A DNA stretch of 64,000 bases from NCBI RefSeq assembly GCF_901709675.1, contig NC_051094.1, forward strand, positions 6,601,001 through 6,665,000, read 5' to 3'. Under the pieces are notes generated by a model, which ran no database searches, was not told the origin of the DNA, and saw only the letters and a list, made by a program, of their open reading frames with translations. Within the stretch, counting starts at the first letter, position 1. The number at the start of each line of letters is the position of its first letter. This DNA comes from Syngnathus acus (Eukaryota; Chordata; Actinopteri; Syngnathiformes; Syngnathidae). Below, piece by piece: positions 40,081 through 52,339 of the stretch. The position numbers were made by a program, and so were the translations under genes.

Positions 40081-41883
40081 CAGCCTTTAAACCGACTGAC
40101 TTTATGTGATTGTTTTATAGGTTGGCATTAAAAAGCTTAAATCACTGTACATGATGGAAAGCAGGGCATCCTTGGCAACCCTCAATGAAGTGTTTTAACA
40201 CATGTTATGGCTAATCTGACTGCGTGGGGTATAATCACAAACAGTCAAACCCAAGCCCTAGTCCTTAATTCTTGCTTTATGTGCACCATTACTGCATGTT
40301 TAGTCCAGAAAGTCACATAAAGTGCCTTTTTTTTCCTTCATTGTAATAATGGGCCCAACAGCCTTGAAGATTTGAATCTCCTACTTTCAATAACGGGCTT
40401 TTCACTTCATTTATTTCTATCTTGTGCTACTTAGTGTAATGCAAGGCTGTAGTCTTGGGCTAGTGCCAATTAACTATGCTGCATTTCCAGTGAAACAAGT
40501 GGAGAGAGTTGCTTAATTGAGACTGATGGCCAAACTAAACCAAGCAGACCGGAGACGTTCAAAACACAAGAAAGGGAAGCGGTGAAGGTCTTTGGGGTAC
40601 TTTCACTCACTCCCTATGCTTTGTGAGTTGCTTAATCAAGTGTAGTGCATAGTGAGGCATCGATTGTCCGTTCGTGTATTTTCTACACCAGTTTCTGGAG
40701 GCGTTAGAAGAGAATATTTTTGTCTTAGAAGGCAACAAGGGTGCAGAGATGACTGAACAAATCTGATCGTGGAGAGCTTTCAGTCCACAAGTTAATCCTT
40801 GTGTATGTTTGTATGGATTGAATTTGTTCCCATATTTTGACCTTCAGAAACTTTCCAAGCCAAACTTTAAAGAGAAATTCTTCATGACTGAACTATTGGC
40901 CTTGAACCACGTTCTTCAGTTGTTATTAAATGAAAGCCTAGTTTTAAAAATTGTGTCCTTCCAGGCCACAATTTGTCCTTAAAGAAATTAACTTGGAAGT
41001 GTAGTTTGGTTTAAGTACAAAAACTAAACTGGCTTGATTTCAGAATCCCAAAAATCTGCTTTGTGATAATACTTATTGCTGCTCTTCAAGGATTTTAAAC
41101 TATTTTGCACAGATAGGTCATCTTTTGTGAAAATCGCATTCAGCCCTCCTTAATAGTCGGTCACATCATAACTTTGACAAGGTTTTTGATTTTAAGAGGA
41201 TACTGACATTCTTCCACTTGCACAATCGCTACTAGCAGCAAAGTTTCCATGGCTGGATGTGATTATCTAAAAAAAAAAAAAGTGCTTTTAATTTTGATAC
41301 TTTGTATAGTATTTTTCCGCCTGGAACATCTATGAATAAATCTCTTCATTATCTTTATTTACACTGAACATTTCCAACTGTTGCATGTGTAACCTCACAT
41401 TTCCGATGCAGGGGAAATGTTAGCTGAAATCTGAAAATCACAGTCCACGTGACGTCAATTATTTTTCAGAGGAAACACTAACCGAGGGCATCGTGAATGT
41501 AAAAATTATGTTGGGCCTTTTGGAAACATTCATGTGGAAAAATCATTTGCATGTACAGAGAAAATTTGGAAAGTACCTGCTTGGCCCTCAGCTTGACCAC
41601 AGAGGTCGTGGTCGAGGTCGATAGTCCGACATCCTTTCCGGAGGAGACTATAAAAGTTTGCCTCTGACATTCCAACGGAAGTCGTTTGAGGTCCATTTGA
41701 AGCCCTGTCAGTAAATGTGCAAAATGAAAAACATCCCACAAAGCTACTAAGAATGGCTACAAGCACACACGCGCACGAACGGGCACACAGATTTTACACA
41801 ACAGAGGGCCATTGACACTTCATCATCTTAGATTAGCAGAGTGCTGAAAACTGTCGTGAGCCTGCTTTCACAGAAAACGTGTA

Positions 41884-41915
41884 TCTGTGTGTGTGTGCGT
41901 GCGTGTGTGTGTGCG
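41884..41915. repeat. (GT)n/GC microsatellite
   Basis: Alternating GT with scattered GC steps over about 30 bp. Confidence 0.8.
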
Positions 41916-42324
41916 CTGTACCGTAGCCAGTGCTCCATGTTGTTGAAGGAAAGTGATGTGTCTATATGTGGATAATAAGCTCCTTTGGGGGAGAACTCGC
42001 TCTCTCTGTAGACCACAAACTAGTCTTTTACTTCAGATGATACACTCCATCCAGGGAATACTACTTTTCCTTCTAGTGATCTCAATTATACCCCACTTGT
42101 ATTGTCTTTTCACTGTATATCTCGCATCTCTGTTGCCATGGAGGTAATGTGGAGTCGATTAGAGTGCCACGGCCTGCTGTCCGGGTTACTGTAAAAAGCT
42201 TTTAGCCTTACCCCTACACCAAAATGTAAAGAATAAAAATGGTCTTCTATAAAATACGGTACTGCTTTCATTTGATGCACTTGAACCCTTCGAACGGCTC
42301 CTCAGTATGTAGACAACCTTTCGC

Positions 42325-42488
42325 ACTCATAATCTCACTTACAGAGAATTTGGAGTGGTCCATTGGCCAACCATGCATGTTGAGAGGAAACCAGAGTGCC
42401 TGAAGGAAACCCACGCAGGCACGGGGGGAACATACAAACTCCACACAGGAAGACCAGAGCCAAAATCAAACTCCAAACAGTGCACCAA
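42325..42488 (-). repeat. SINE relic, minus strand
   Basis: Shares 'gaaacccacgcaggcac', 'acatacaaactccacacagg' and a head-like 'cagtgcacc' with the reverse complement of the SINE at 13775-14138. Both ends are eroded. Confidence 0.6.
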
Positions 42489-42565
42489 TCAGTATATATC
42501 ATTTAAAACTATAACAAGTGGAGGACAAAGGTTGTGTATCATGTGATGACTTTCTTTTGTGTGCA

Positions 42566-42690
42566 GAGTCACAGTGGATATGTTCTGGGTTTGAATCTCA
42601 GCTCAGGAACTTCCTATATGGAGTTTCCATGTCCTGCTGGTACTCAGGCTTCTTCTCACATCAGGTAAAAGACTCTTGATTGCTCCTTGA
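42566..42690 (+). repeat. SINE relic, plus strand
   Basis: Shares 'gggtttgaatctcagctc' (B-box area) and 'tatggagtttccatgtcctg' with the intact SINE. It lies 77 bp from the opposite-strand relic that ends at 42488, so the two are head to head. Confidence 0.55.
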
Positions 42691-45600
42691 ATGTAAGTTT
42701 CAATGTTTGTTTGAGATTGTTTAAGAACTTGCAGAAAGAGGCCACAGTATCCCCAGTTCCGAACAAGATTGTCGTTTCTGGCTTTTCTAGGACACTCGGC
42801 ATGTGCTCAGGGCCATGCAGTCAGCGATGGTGCAATTGTCCTCACCAGAAGGTTCTACACTGGCTAATGAGAATCCCAAACACATTTGGGGAAAATGATC
42901 TTTTTTTGCCTCACTCCTTTATGACTCACAGGTCCTTGTTTGTCTCATCTTGAAATCCGTAGTGTCCGTTGCAGTCCTTGTTATCCGGACACTGTGGCCT
43001 CATCTGATCAATGAAAATATGCCGATAGAGTTTATTGACAAGGCGGTGTGTACGAGATAAGGTGGTTATCACAGGTTGTCTGCTCTCTGATGTATAGTCC
43101 TGACTCGTGGCGGAAAAATCATTAATTGTGCTGTAGGGAAATGAAACAGCCAACATATTGCTTTCAGTGTTGCAAAAGTGACCCTGAATCCACACGTACA
43201 CACACGCACACACACAAGTTGAGCAAAGTCGTTTAACCAAAAATGGTCAGTATGTGTGAGGCAAATGAAGTTGTTATGAGATGAGATAATTTACTGTCTT
43301 GATTTTGCCTTGAGTTTTTCTTGCCTGGATCAACTCATAAATAAACTTACTCAAACCACAGTAAATGATGGCGGTGCTGCTTTTATCCATCCCAAGTAAA
43401 TTATAAGACTTAAATTCCATTGAACCTATTTGCCAACAATGTCGAATGTGAAATAATGTTCTGGTTAAGCAGGGCTTCGAGTAGGCCCCACATCTGACCT
43501 TCATGTTGTCACAGACGACTGGCCAAGCACTAAATAATAACATTTCACAGTCTCTCTACGGGGCGCCATCTGAAGCCTGTTGCCCTCACACATATTTTTG
43601 CTCTTGCTGAGTTGAAAGCTGTTGTGCGCCAGAGTGCGTGCGTGCGAATGTGCTTTTGTGCATGCAAAATTGCATTCTTGTGCGGTTGAATGTCACGGGG
43701 CAACATGTTATGATGAGTGAACGGCTATAACCTTCATCAGCTCTGCAAAGGTAAAACATGTGTTTCCAGGGGTAGCCAGCGTTCCACTCAGATTTACAGA
43801 GGGAAGTGACATATCCCATTTCTGACATGGAGTGTTAAAAAGTGAAATGGGGATGGAGGCTGAGGCGACGTGCACCTCAGGGGTACAACGGAAAGAACCA
43901 TAAAATTTGAGAGAGGGGGAGATGCATATCCATAGTTGAAATCTTGTAAAAGAAATGTAGCCTTGACTTTTAAAGATATTGCTTCAGCATAGTACAGTAG
44001 TACATTTTAGAAGTTGGACTTAAATCTACGTTAATTCTAGATTGTAGTAGGGCCACAAAAAATACTTACACAATTAATTTGACTCCACACATTAAAAATA
44101 AATTGTCACCTCTGGTTATATTTATTGTGAATTGTAGAAATGTGCACATTCCCACTTGTTGGTCCAATTAGTGCTCTTCAGTGCTTCTGTTTACCTCACC
44201 CTTGGAGCAAATGAATGAAAAAGTTCATTATTCACTGGCCTTAAAAAAAGCATAGCCTACAGGCAAAAATATTCTGGTAGACTTTTAAAGCCCCACACAG
44301 CGGGTAGCCTGTTGGATGTCTCCATTACTAAGACTGCCGAGGTGTAAATATTTTTCCTGTCAAAGTCTTTCCTTCCTATTCAGCAGTCAAAATTCATTCT
44401 GTCGAGTTTGAAAGGGTGAAAGATATTCATTCTGAGCCGAATGACACGTTTCTAAGAGATGCTGTCGGTACGCAGGGGGGCTGCTTTCCAACAGTTCAAG
44501 GTGGTCCAGTCCCTGAGAGAGGAAAAGGGTCGGGCTAAGAGTAAGAAAGAAGGGAACAGAATCCAAAACGTTACTAACAGACCGTAGGGAATCCTGCGCT
44601 CTCAACGAATCCATCTCGACCTGGAGATTAGTCTCCTCTAGCGGTGTTCTCATGTCAAAACACAATGAGGAATCTGACAGGCCTACTGACAATGGACGTC
44701 TTTGAATCCACAAAGTGAGATTTCAGCAGCCCAAATGGTTTATTACACGCTGACAGGCACATCAACCTTGCAATATTTATCACTGAAATATTTGCCCTTT
44801 TCATGTGGGATGTCCAAAAACAACCCAAAGCGTTCGCTCTAAGTGTTTTCCGATTGACCGATAGATTTGGGGAAATATACATAAAATGTTGGGATAACTC
44901 AAATCGCATCCAGAATCTTCCGCAAGAATGCAACCGCAGCAGTTTGACACTAAGCCAAAGTGAGCTGCGAGTCGGGAGACAGAGATGAGTTCAATCCAGT
45001 AGACTAGTAATAGCGACACACCTTTTCTATGAGAACCACTGAAAGGGAGACATGTGTTTTCATTTTGTGCGTGTGCTTGCTCATATCTGTTTATGTGTGT
45101 ACGTACACTCAAACAAAAGCCTAGTGGGAAAATAAAAAAAATGCAATTTGACCTTTACCAATACTTAAAGAAGGGAGCAAAATGTGATAAGCATTACGGG
45201 CCCATCACAATTGATGTCAATTTTTGGGTTGTAGATTTGTTTTGGAAAAAACATCGTAAATGCATTTGTCCTCCTGCCGAAGGTTAGCTAAAATGTGTGA
45301 TACCACATCTGTGGTTATCTGTACGAGAATCTGTCCAGTTATACCTATACCCTGAAAATGCATCTTCTCTACCCACGTGCACTAGTATTATTTTGTGCAA
45401 ACACTCATGCCAGCTATATACTTATGATTATAAACAGTAACACAGTCAAATACAATATTATGGGACCAAGAATCAATGGTCTGAGAAGGGAACCTTGAGG
45501 GACCCCACATGTTCTTGAGAACCAAGGGAGTCTTTCCTTTGTGACTAATGGCGTGAAAAGCAACAGAAGGTTCCAGTAACATGAGGGACGTTATCAGAAA

Positions 45601-46984
45601 AAAAGCCTGAGAATAATAAATGATGCCATTATAAACACAACAACACAAGACATCGTAGAGGACAATAAATCTAGTTTGGAGATTATTGGGATGCTCCTTT
45701 GACATGACAGAGATTTGAGGAAACCAGTAATAAATTTAAGATTTAATGTCATCCGGTAACTCAATAGCTAAGTGGCTTGATAACTATATTTTATCCGATC
45801 CTGACTTTGACAATGTAATTTGTTTATTCCTTCCAGTCTCCATTACGATGCGAACAGTTTTTAAAGTGTCGCCTGTCCCATGATTTATCGGCGCCGCTCG
45901 AAATCACTCTTACACTTCCCCTCCTTCCTATTCTCTTGTTTTTCCATAAATTGTCAAGGAGACGTCAACGCAAGCCAAGTCCCGGTCCTGGAAATGAGCA
46001 TATTTGTCCTGGCTCAGCCACAGTCCAGAAGATATTAGCTGTGTAGGAAATGTGCTGAATATTACAGGGCCTCGCCATTGCAGGCCAAGAAAGACAGTTG
46101 GTGCAAACCTCAGTCTGCTTCTCTGCTGCGATTTCTCAAAATGTCAGAGCTTTCGCGTTCACAGTGTGCTGTAGGACAAAGCTGGCTGTCCCACGTGCTG
46201 AGTCATTGCGGTAATTAATTGTGACTGGGCGCTGCAAGGTCAACTTTGGATGTCTTAACGCAGTCCAAAGGAAAGTTACAGGCTCATTAGTGAGAGACAA
46301 GCTGACTGACTTTTCCAGTTTATTTTCTTCATTTGCACCTTTTGGGTTTGTTGGTGACCCAGTTTTCCTTTAACTGCAATTGTTTGATGAATCGATTAAT
46401 CCACATGTGTGAGGTCTCAATGCCACATCATTCATAAGTGCTGCAAATGAGCCCGAAAATGGAGTTGACTGGTTTTCTAATGGTTTCGTGTAGTTTCCTA
46501 AACTGGCTAGAGCGGCTAATGAGCCAGACACAACACAATGAAAGGCAATTTGTAGCATCCAGTCCACCTGTTTTAGTGTATATTTCGAGGAGACTTTGGA
46601 AATAACACGCCGCTGACTGAGCCTTAGCACAAATCGTGAGAGAGGAGGAGAAAATAAATCACATCCTCAAGTTAAAATAATTCAACTTGATCCTGCGAGG
46701 TCACTATAATCGTAAACTTTTCTCAGAGAAAACACGAATCATTGCTTTTGGCAACACACACTGCTAAAAAGTCTAATTTCTCAAATCCACGCCTCTTGCG
46801 ATTGGTCCATGAAGCTCTGGAGGCCATAGTGCATTCATCGTACAGCTTCTCACAATGCCAAAAAAAGTAAACATCAGGGAGTTTTAAATTATTAGTATTT
46901 TTAGATTTATATGATAATTGTGGGAATCTCCAAGTTGTGTAAGGTCTAAATTTCAAGGCAACAAACTTCATATAAAATAGCTTA

Positions 46985-47008
46985 TAATAATAATAATAAT
47001 AATAATAT
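46985..47008. repeat. (AAT)n microsatellite
   Basis: Seven to eight tandem trinucleotides in AT-rich DNA. Confidence 0.85.
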
Positions 47009-47333
47009 AAAATAGTTTCATTTTATTCAGGTATAATACAATCAAGCAAGTCAATAAATAACGTTATGTGCTCTCTGACGTGCCAGATCTCCAAACAGAT
47101 GACGGCCCATGAACGAACGTGTGTTCTTGGCTCCGAACGTCAGATCTCCTCCTCCATGTTCACTGCGTGCTTGAGAGAGATGAGATTAGACAGCTGCAAG
47201 TCACACACTCATTGTCCTTCGTTAACAAGTGTAATTTGTGCCTCATTCTGTCATCCGGCTCTTCCAAGAGCGCCCAAATTCATTCTGGCTCTCCACGGAG
47301 GTTGGAAGAATCATCACGCTGGCATCCGTCATC

Positions 47334-47347
47334 GCGCCATCTGTGAT
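47334..47347 (-). promoter_or_regulatory. Partial CTCF-core-like motif
   Basis: On the minus strand this holds CAGATGGCGC, the invariant half of the CTCF core, but the upstream half (ATCA) departs from the consensus. A similar partial match lies at about 43562-43576 on the same strand. It is weaker than the sites at 7161, 35607 and 61764. Confidence 0.2.
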
Positions 47348-48850
47348 GAGGAGAGCGGTGTGCAGATACATGTAAATAATCCAATATTACTCAAAGTAAA
47401 AAGCTCTCCGGTTGATAACATACAATGCTTATCTTTAGGCACGTACACACATATATACCTGCATCCCCACAATCTCCCTCGTCATCTGCTCCCATAACCC
47501 CTCAACTAATTACAGCTACAAAAAATACGATGATGCTACTCTGATGTAATCCAAATGAGCGACTTTGCACACTATTGTTGACAGCCGTTGGTAAGACAGA
47601 TCAGAACACTTGGCATATGCAAAAATTCAAATTCGGCTGATAATTTTAGAAAATTTCCCGGTTATTGCTTCTCAAGTATCCAAATGAGATCCATCGTCCA
47701 ATTCTATGCACGTCATTGGCCTGCGTGACTCACAGTGCTTGATGTAGGGCGCTACAGTCTTGCCACTTCCTCCCGAATGCCAGCCTTCACTTGGCATAAG
47801 AAAGGAGGAAATAACTGGTAGGAACAGTTTGGAAGACATTTGAAAGCAAAAGTGACCGTTTAGAATCTATAAACCTGATAGGCAACACTATTGGCACTAT
47901 TAGGCTACCACTTGAGAAAATAAAATTGAGTAAATTCAGCACAAGTGTATAGTTTTCCTTTTTGGTATATATTAAGAAAATGTCGGGGCAGAGGAGATGA
48001 CTGAACTTAAGTCTCGGGTGATATAATGCTCATGTAATGGCCTAGTTTCTTGTATCTTGTGAATATTTATAAATATTTGTAGTTCACTACATTTTTCTTG
48101 TGTCACATAATTTTCTTAATTCTTGTTTCCGCAGATGAGAGTAATCAGGGCGATGATGTTGTCATCCTCCAATCAGATCCTAGGAAGTCCCATGGGTCAC
48201 ATTTGCACTCCTTCAGTACTCGTTCTCGGCAGTGAAAATATGATTTATGGTCCCTATATATGCTAGAATGAGCATAAATATTAGCACTGTGACCTTTGTG
48301 TCCTCCAAACTAGGCGAAAGCAATCACGACTCAATTTAATGATGATTTAAATTGTCCCAAAGAGCTGGCGACCCATGGACGGTGTCGCTTGAAGTAAGTC
48401 GTAGGATGGAAGCAGAGGGCTTTAATGAAATATGCAAATACCGCATTGAGGCAGAGAGTGACTATTAACCTTAAAATTTCAAAACATAAACTTGCGTCCT
48501 TCATATTTTGGTAAAATTATTGAGCTAATATATTATCTGAGGAAATGTGTGTTGTTTGAAAAGATGTCTTGAGCGACAGAGGTCATTGTGTCTTAAACCA
48601 CTCGTCTGTCTCTGCCCTCCATCTTCTTCATCCTTCTCATCTTCACTCTAGCTTTTCTTTCCCCCACTTTCCGAGCGTTTGAACACTTGGGTTGCCATTT
48701 AGGCCACAGAAATATGACATCTTGTGCTCTAATGATTTGCAGACTATAAGTGGAAATGCCCAGCATGAATCATGAAAATGCATTTTTCCATTTCCATTAG
48801 GGAGGAGACGACATGCTCCCAGAGAGATTTACACCATCATTGCTTTCTCA

Positions 48851-48904
48851 TCCTCTCTCTCTCTCTCTCCTTCTGTCCCATCCTCTCATACCCCCCCCCC
48901 CCCC
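48851..48904. repeat. (CT)n followed by poly-C
   Basis: A pyrimidine-only stretch: CT repeats at about 48853-48870 and 14 consecutive C at 48891-48904. Long polypyrimidine tracts can form triplex or i-motif structures. Confidence 0.9.
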
Positions 48905-50145
48905 ACACTAAAATGCACTTTCCTATTCAGCTCATTTACACTTTGAATGGTGCTTGCACATCTGTCAAGTTCAGCCATACGCATGACAGAAAGAGTAGAA
49001 CGTCACAATGTTGCAAACGTGCCACTTGAATGTGGTCGGTTTACAGATCCATCCTAAAATTATTATTTTAGCCCACTCTGCAAATGGACTTAAAAGATGA
49101 AATTAATCAGGGATTACTTTGTATGTTTCAATTTGCTTGCTTGAATGTGGCCACACTAGATTACAGCAATTATAGGAACTCTTGTTTGAAACATAAGACT
49201 CAATCCTTGGAGCGCAACACAAGGTTTCTATTTGTTGGTCCAACAAAAGACTGTGTGGGAATTTAAATGCTAATGAGGATTATAAGCATTACAATTCTGC
49301 GGCTGGATTGTTTGTAAATGCACGTGCAAGTTTAAGCAATTTCATCTGTTGTGTGAAATGCTGTAAGATAAATAATATCACGTTGGGCAACATAAAAAAC
49401 CAACAAAGTTTAGGTCAATGGTTTATATGAAATTAAATTAGTTTGCACAGAGAATAAATATTGAGCAATTGATAGCATTTGTGTAATGGTGGTGGGGGTG
49501 CAAAAAAAAAAAAAAGTCTGTCTTTAACAAATTCAAAGTTTCACAAGGCAAGTGGTCCGTCCAAACAGCATCTCAGGTAATACATTGTCATGCCAGACAT
49601 AAAAAATAGGAAAAGCCTCTTTGGTCTTTGGCCAGGAAATGAGTGGAGTTCAAATGGAAGTTTTCACCAGCTGGTCCAGGCGATCTATAAACAGATGATG
49701 GCGAGCCTGATTGGAACGGTGCACTGTGCTACGTGCGGCTAAAGTTTCAACCTTCTGCCTGCCGCAGAGTGTAAATCATACAGCGCAAGGTAACACAAGC
49801 CAGATGTTTATTCACCAGATAGCCTGTGTGTGTATATATGTGTGGACTATGTGTGTCCTATAATTGAGGTTAAAAAGCATCTTAAAAAATGCCTAGATAT
49901 ATTCAATATATTATGAATTCAGGCTCACTTTTGATTGACACAAATATTTATTTGTTTGTTTAATATTGTGGTTGCATCTTGCAGTGGTGCACGGTTGCAT
50001 TTCATCACACTGAGAGTTGTTTGTAACATTTTTGCTAACAAAATATTTGTGAATAGTATCTTTCAAAACACACAAAGAAATAAAGAAATCTCAAATCATC
50101 TTTCTTTATTTTTGTTTTGGGGGTTTTCTGTGGTTGAACTGCCGT

Positions 50146-50440
50146 TGCTGCCCCAACCACCGGGCCGCGGACCCTAACTCAGCCCTAGCCCGAACCGTAA
50201 CCTTAGCTCTAACCCTAGCCCTAACCGTAACCCTAGCTCTAACCCTAACCCTAGCTTTAACCCTAGCCCTAACCCTAGCTCTAACCCTAGCTCTAACCCT
50301 AACCCTAGCCCCAACGTTTTTTTGCGCCACGGACCGGTTACGTGTCAGAAATATTTTCGTGGACCGGCCTTTATATGAATAAATAATACATTTATATAAA
50401 TAAATAATACATTTATAATAAATATATAAATACGATGAAA
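50146..50440. mobile_element. GC-ended DNA-repeat fragment interrupted by a CCCTAA-like tract
   Basis: Left part 'ccccaaccaccgggccgcgg' and right part 'ccacggaccggttacgtgtc', then 'tcgtggaccggcctttatat', match my memory of a very common teleost non-autonomous DNA repeat. Normally these segments are joined by other sequence. Here the middle is the CCCTAGCYCTAA array at 50171-50315. No terminal duplication was found. Confidence 0.5.
50171..50315. repeat. CCCTAG/CCCTAA telomere-like variant array
   Basis: About 145 bp built from CCCTAA, CCCTAG, CTCTAA and CCGTAA hexamers, often as 12-bp pairs such as CCCTAGCTCTAA. Every hexamer keeps a single register, so both strands are open in several frames and give Leu-Ala-Thr or Arg-Ala-Val periodic peptides with no coding meaning. 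Confidence 0.9.
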
Positions 50441-50523
50441 TAAAATGACACGACTATTTCTTTCTTTTAGTAGGGTTTTTTTCAGTTTTTCCTTGCCCTC
50501 TTGGGAGCTTAGGATCAGGGGAT

Positions 50524-51425
50524 GCTAGTGTTGGCTCGTGAGTGAACGATCCGTTCAAAAGACCGAATTCTTTTCAGTGAACGATTCGTTCTTTTTTCAG
50601 TTCATATGACTTCAACCAGTAGGTGTCGGTAATGCGCATTGAAGCTGGTGCCACCTCGCCGTAAAACAAAACAAAGAAGAAAATGACGTAACTTCCCGTT
50701 CACGAACGAGTCGTGAATTGCATTTCCCGTTTACCAACTGAACGGACGTGTGAGCGAACGAGTCAGTGATTTGCATTTCCAGTTCATCGCGAGAACGGAT
50801 CAGTGAGGGAAAGAATCCTGACTTTCCCGTTCGCGAACGAGTTAAGGGGTGAACTGCCTTCCCGTGCATCAACGGATCAGTCAGTGAACGTGTTGCGTCT
50901 CCCTCCTGGCGTGAACTATGTAAGCCAGAATGTAGATTTACGATTTGCTAAGGAAAGAAAGAACCACTCACTGAAACACCACTTCTTTTATGCACGTTTT
51001 CTCCAAGCTAACGGCTAACTTTATTGCATGAAGGCATGCGCCGTCATGCAACAACGGGGGAGATTATGCTTCTCTTTGGGTAATCTTGACTTTATAACAG
51101 TAGTTTTTAAATAACGTGTATGCATATATACGCCTAAATATTGTTATACAATATATCTACTGCAATTTCACATTGGATTGCTGGTTTGAAATTCACTTTT
51201 AATATTGTTATTTTATTTTTTTGTTTTTGTTTTAAATAAACATTTATGTTAAAACTTGTCTGGTGTTTTATTCCTTGTTTTTATATTCGCCAATTAAAAC
51301 AGATTTTTATGTTTAAAAAAAAGAATAAATAAATAAGAAAGTGTAGTGAACGATTCGTTTGAACAAATCTTTTGAGTGAGCCGATTCTAGATTCAGTTCA
51401 CTTAAAACTGGAATGCACATCACTA
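50524..51425. mobile_element. Unclassified DNA-transposon-like element with short subterminal repeats
   Basis: Bounded by CTAGTG at 50525 and its reverse complement CACTAG at 51420-51425. The left 370 bp is crowded with repeats of the type GTGAACGA, GTTCACGAACGA and GAACGGATCAGTGA, in both orientations. The right end has AGTGAACGATTCGTTTGAAC. Many short inverted subterminal repeats with no transposase suggest a non-autonomous DNA element; the superfamily is not determined. Its right part (51129-51425) is the outermost piece of the large inverted repeat and recurs at 54255-54546. Confidence 0.5.
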
Positions 51426-51459
51426 GTACAAAAGAGTGCAGACGGCCAAGAGCTGCCAT

Positions 51460-51528
51460 GTCGAAATAGCCGACTGGTTAGTGACACGGGCTCTCGCTCG
51501 GTATGAAGCTGGTTCGAGCCCAGGTGTG
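51460..51528 (+). repeat. tRNA-like segment in the left arm
   Basis: Has an A-box-like TAGCCGACTGG (51467-51477) and a B-box-like GGTTCGAGCCC (51511-51521). The T-arm CTGG/CCAG closes a 7-base loop. The acceptor strands do not pair, so it is a tRNA-derived remnant, perhaps an internal pol III promoter, and not a working tRNA gene. The mirrored copy is at about 54153-54221 on the minus strand. Confidence 0.55.
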
Positions 51529-51613
51529 AGCATATACCCAAATGTGATTTTAGACTTGGAACCTCGCTTTGCGCATATGCAAACAAATGCAAGTATTTAT
51601 GTGTAAATACATA

Positions 51614-52189
51614 CGGTGGCCCCGCATGAAAAGTTTTAGCTCCTGCAGAACGTGAAAATGACCAAAAACTTTTCACGCAGGTGCGCTTAACGAGGGAATC
51701 ACACGGACACTTCATTAGGTACACCGCCATTTTCAAGTGTACCTAATAACAGGCCACTTTATTAGGGTAATATCATGGTCAAAGGTCACAGGTGTCAAGC
51801 TCTAGTCCTCGGGGCCGCGTTCCAATATGTTTTCCAGGTTACCCTCGTTAAGCGCACCTGCGTGAAAAGTTTTAGCTCCTGCAGAACGTAAAAGGAGCTA
51901 AACCTTTTCACGCAGGTGCACTTAACGAGGGAATCACACGGACACTCCATTAGGTACACCGCCATTTTCAAGTGTACCTAATAACAGGCCACTTTATCAG
52001 GGAAATATCATGGTCAAAGGTCACAGGTGTCAAGCTCTAGTCCTCGGGGCCGCGTTCCAATATGTTTTCCAGGTTACCCTCGTTAAGCGCACCTGCGTGA
52101 AAAGTTTTAGCTCCTGCAGAACGTACAAGGAGCTAAAACTTTTCACGCAGGTGCACTTAACGAGGGAATCACACGGACACTCCATTAGG
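51614..52189 (-). repeat. 235-bp satellite, minus-oriented block
   Basis: Two full units in minus orientation, with the period set by TGGTCAAAGGTCA at 51776 and 52011 (difference exactly 235). They are preceded by a degenerate half-unit at about 51614-51720 whose hairpin has a different loop side. The block stops at 52189, where an 11-base segment (52190-52200) joins it to the plus-oriented block. Confidence 0.92.
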
Positions 52190-52288
52190 GAGGCAATCTT
52201 GGAAAACATGTTGGAATGCGGCCCCGAGGACTAGAGCTTGACACATGTGACCTTTGACCATGATATTTCCCTAATAAAGTGGCCTGTT

Positions 52289-52322
52289 ATTAGGTACACT
52301 TGAAAATGGCGGTGTACCTAAT
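52289..52322. repeat. Short hairpin of the satellite unit with YY1-like loop
   Basis: ATTAGGTACAC (52289-52299) pairs perfectly with GTGTACCTAAT (52312-52322) around a 12-base loop. AAAATGGCGG, a YY1-like core, spans the loop and the first base of the right stem (52303-52312). Copies recur at 235-bp steps through the array, ten in all including the minus block. Confidence 0.85.
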
Positions 52323-52339
52323 GGAGTGTCCGTGTGATT

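Larger units (their letters stand above)
40081..50145. other. Intergenic region, mostly unique sequence
   Basis: No gene is supported. Identified items are a GT/GC run (about 41884-41915), two SINE relics in opposite orientation (42325-42488 and 42566-42690), a CTCF-like core (47334-47347), (AAT)n at 46985-47008 and a CT run with poly-C at 48851-48904. Weak minus-strand exon-like segments at 41577-41704 and 44387-44512 are described under findings. Confidence 0.65.
51129..52189. repeat. Left arm of a large fold-back (inverted repeat)
   Basis: This arm, of about 1.06 kb, recurs in reverse complement at about 53492-54546. For most of its length paired coordinates sum to 105681, for example 51398 with 54283 and 51736 with 53945; a 6-base indel in the A/T-rich outer part shifts the outermost pairs to 105675. 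From outside in it contains the transposon right end, a tRNA-like segment (about 51460-51528), a unique spacer, a degenerate unit at 51614 and two minus-oriented 235-bp satellite units. The arms differ at a handful of bases, for example GAGCTGCCATG against GAGCTACCATG. Confidence 0.92.

Noticed and set aside
47066-47497. 143-residue open frame on the + strand
   Set aside because: No domain, no splice evidence and composition like the surrounding sequence; it may be a conserved non-coding element, but this cannot be judged here.
50106-50382. Periodic open frames on both strands (Leu-Ala-Thr and Arg-Ala-Val repeats)
   Set aside because: They are translations of the CCCTAG/CCCTAA hexamer array.
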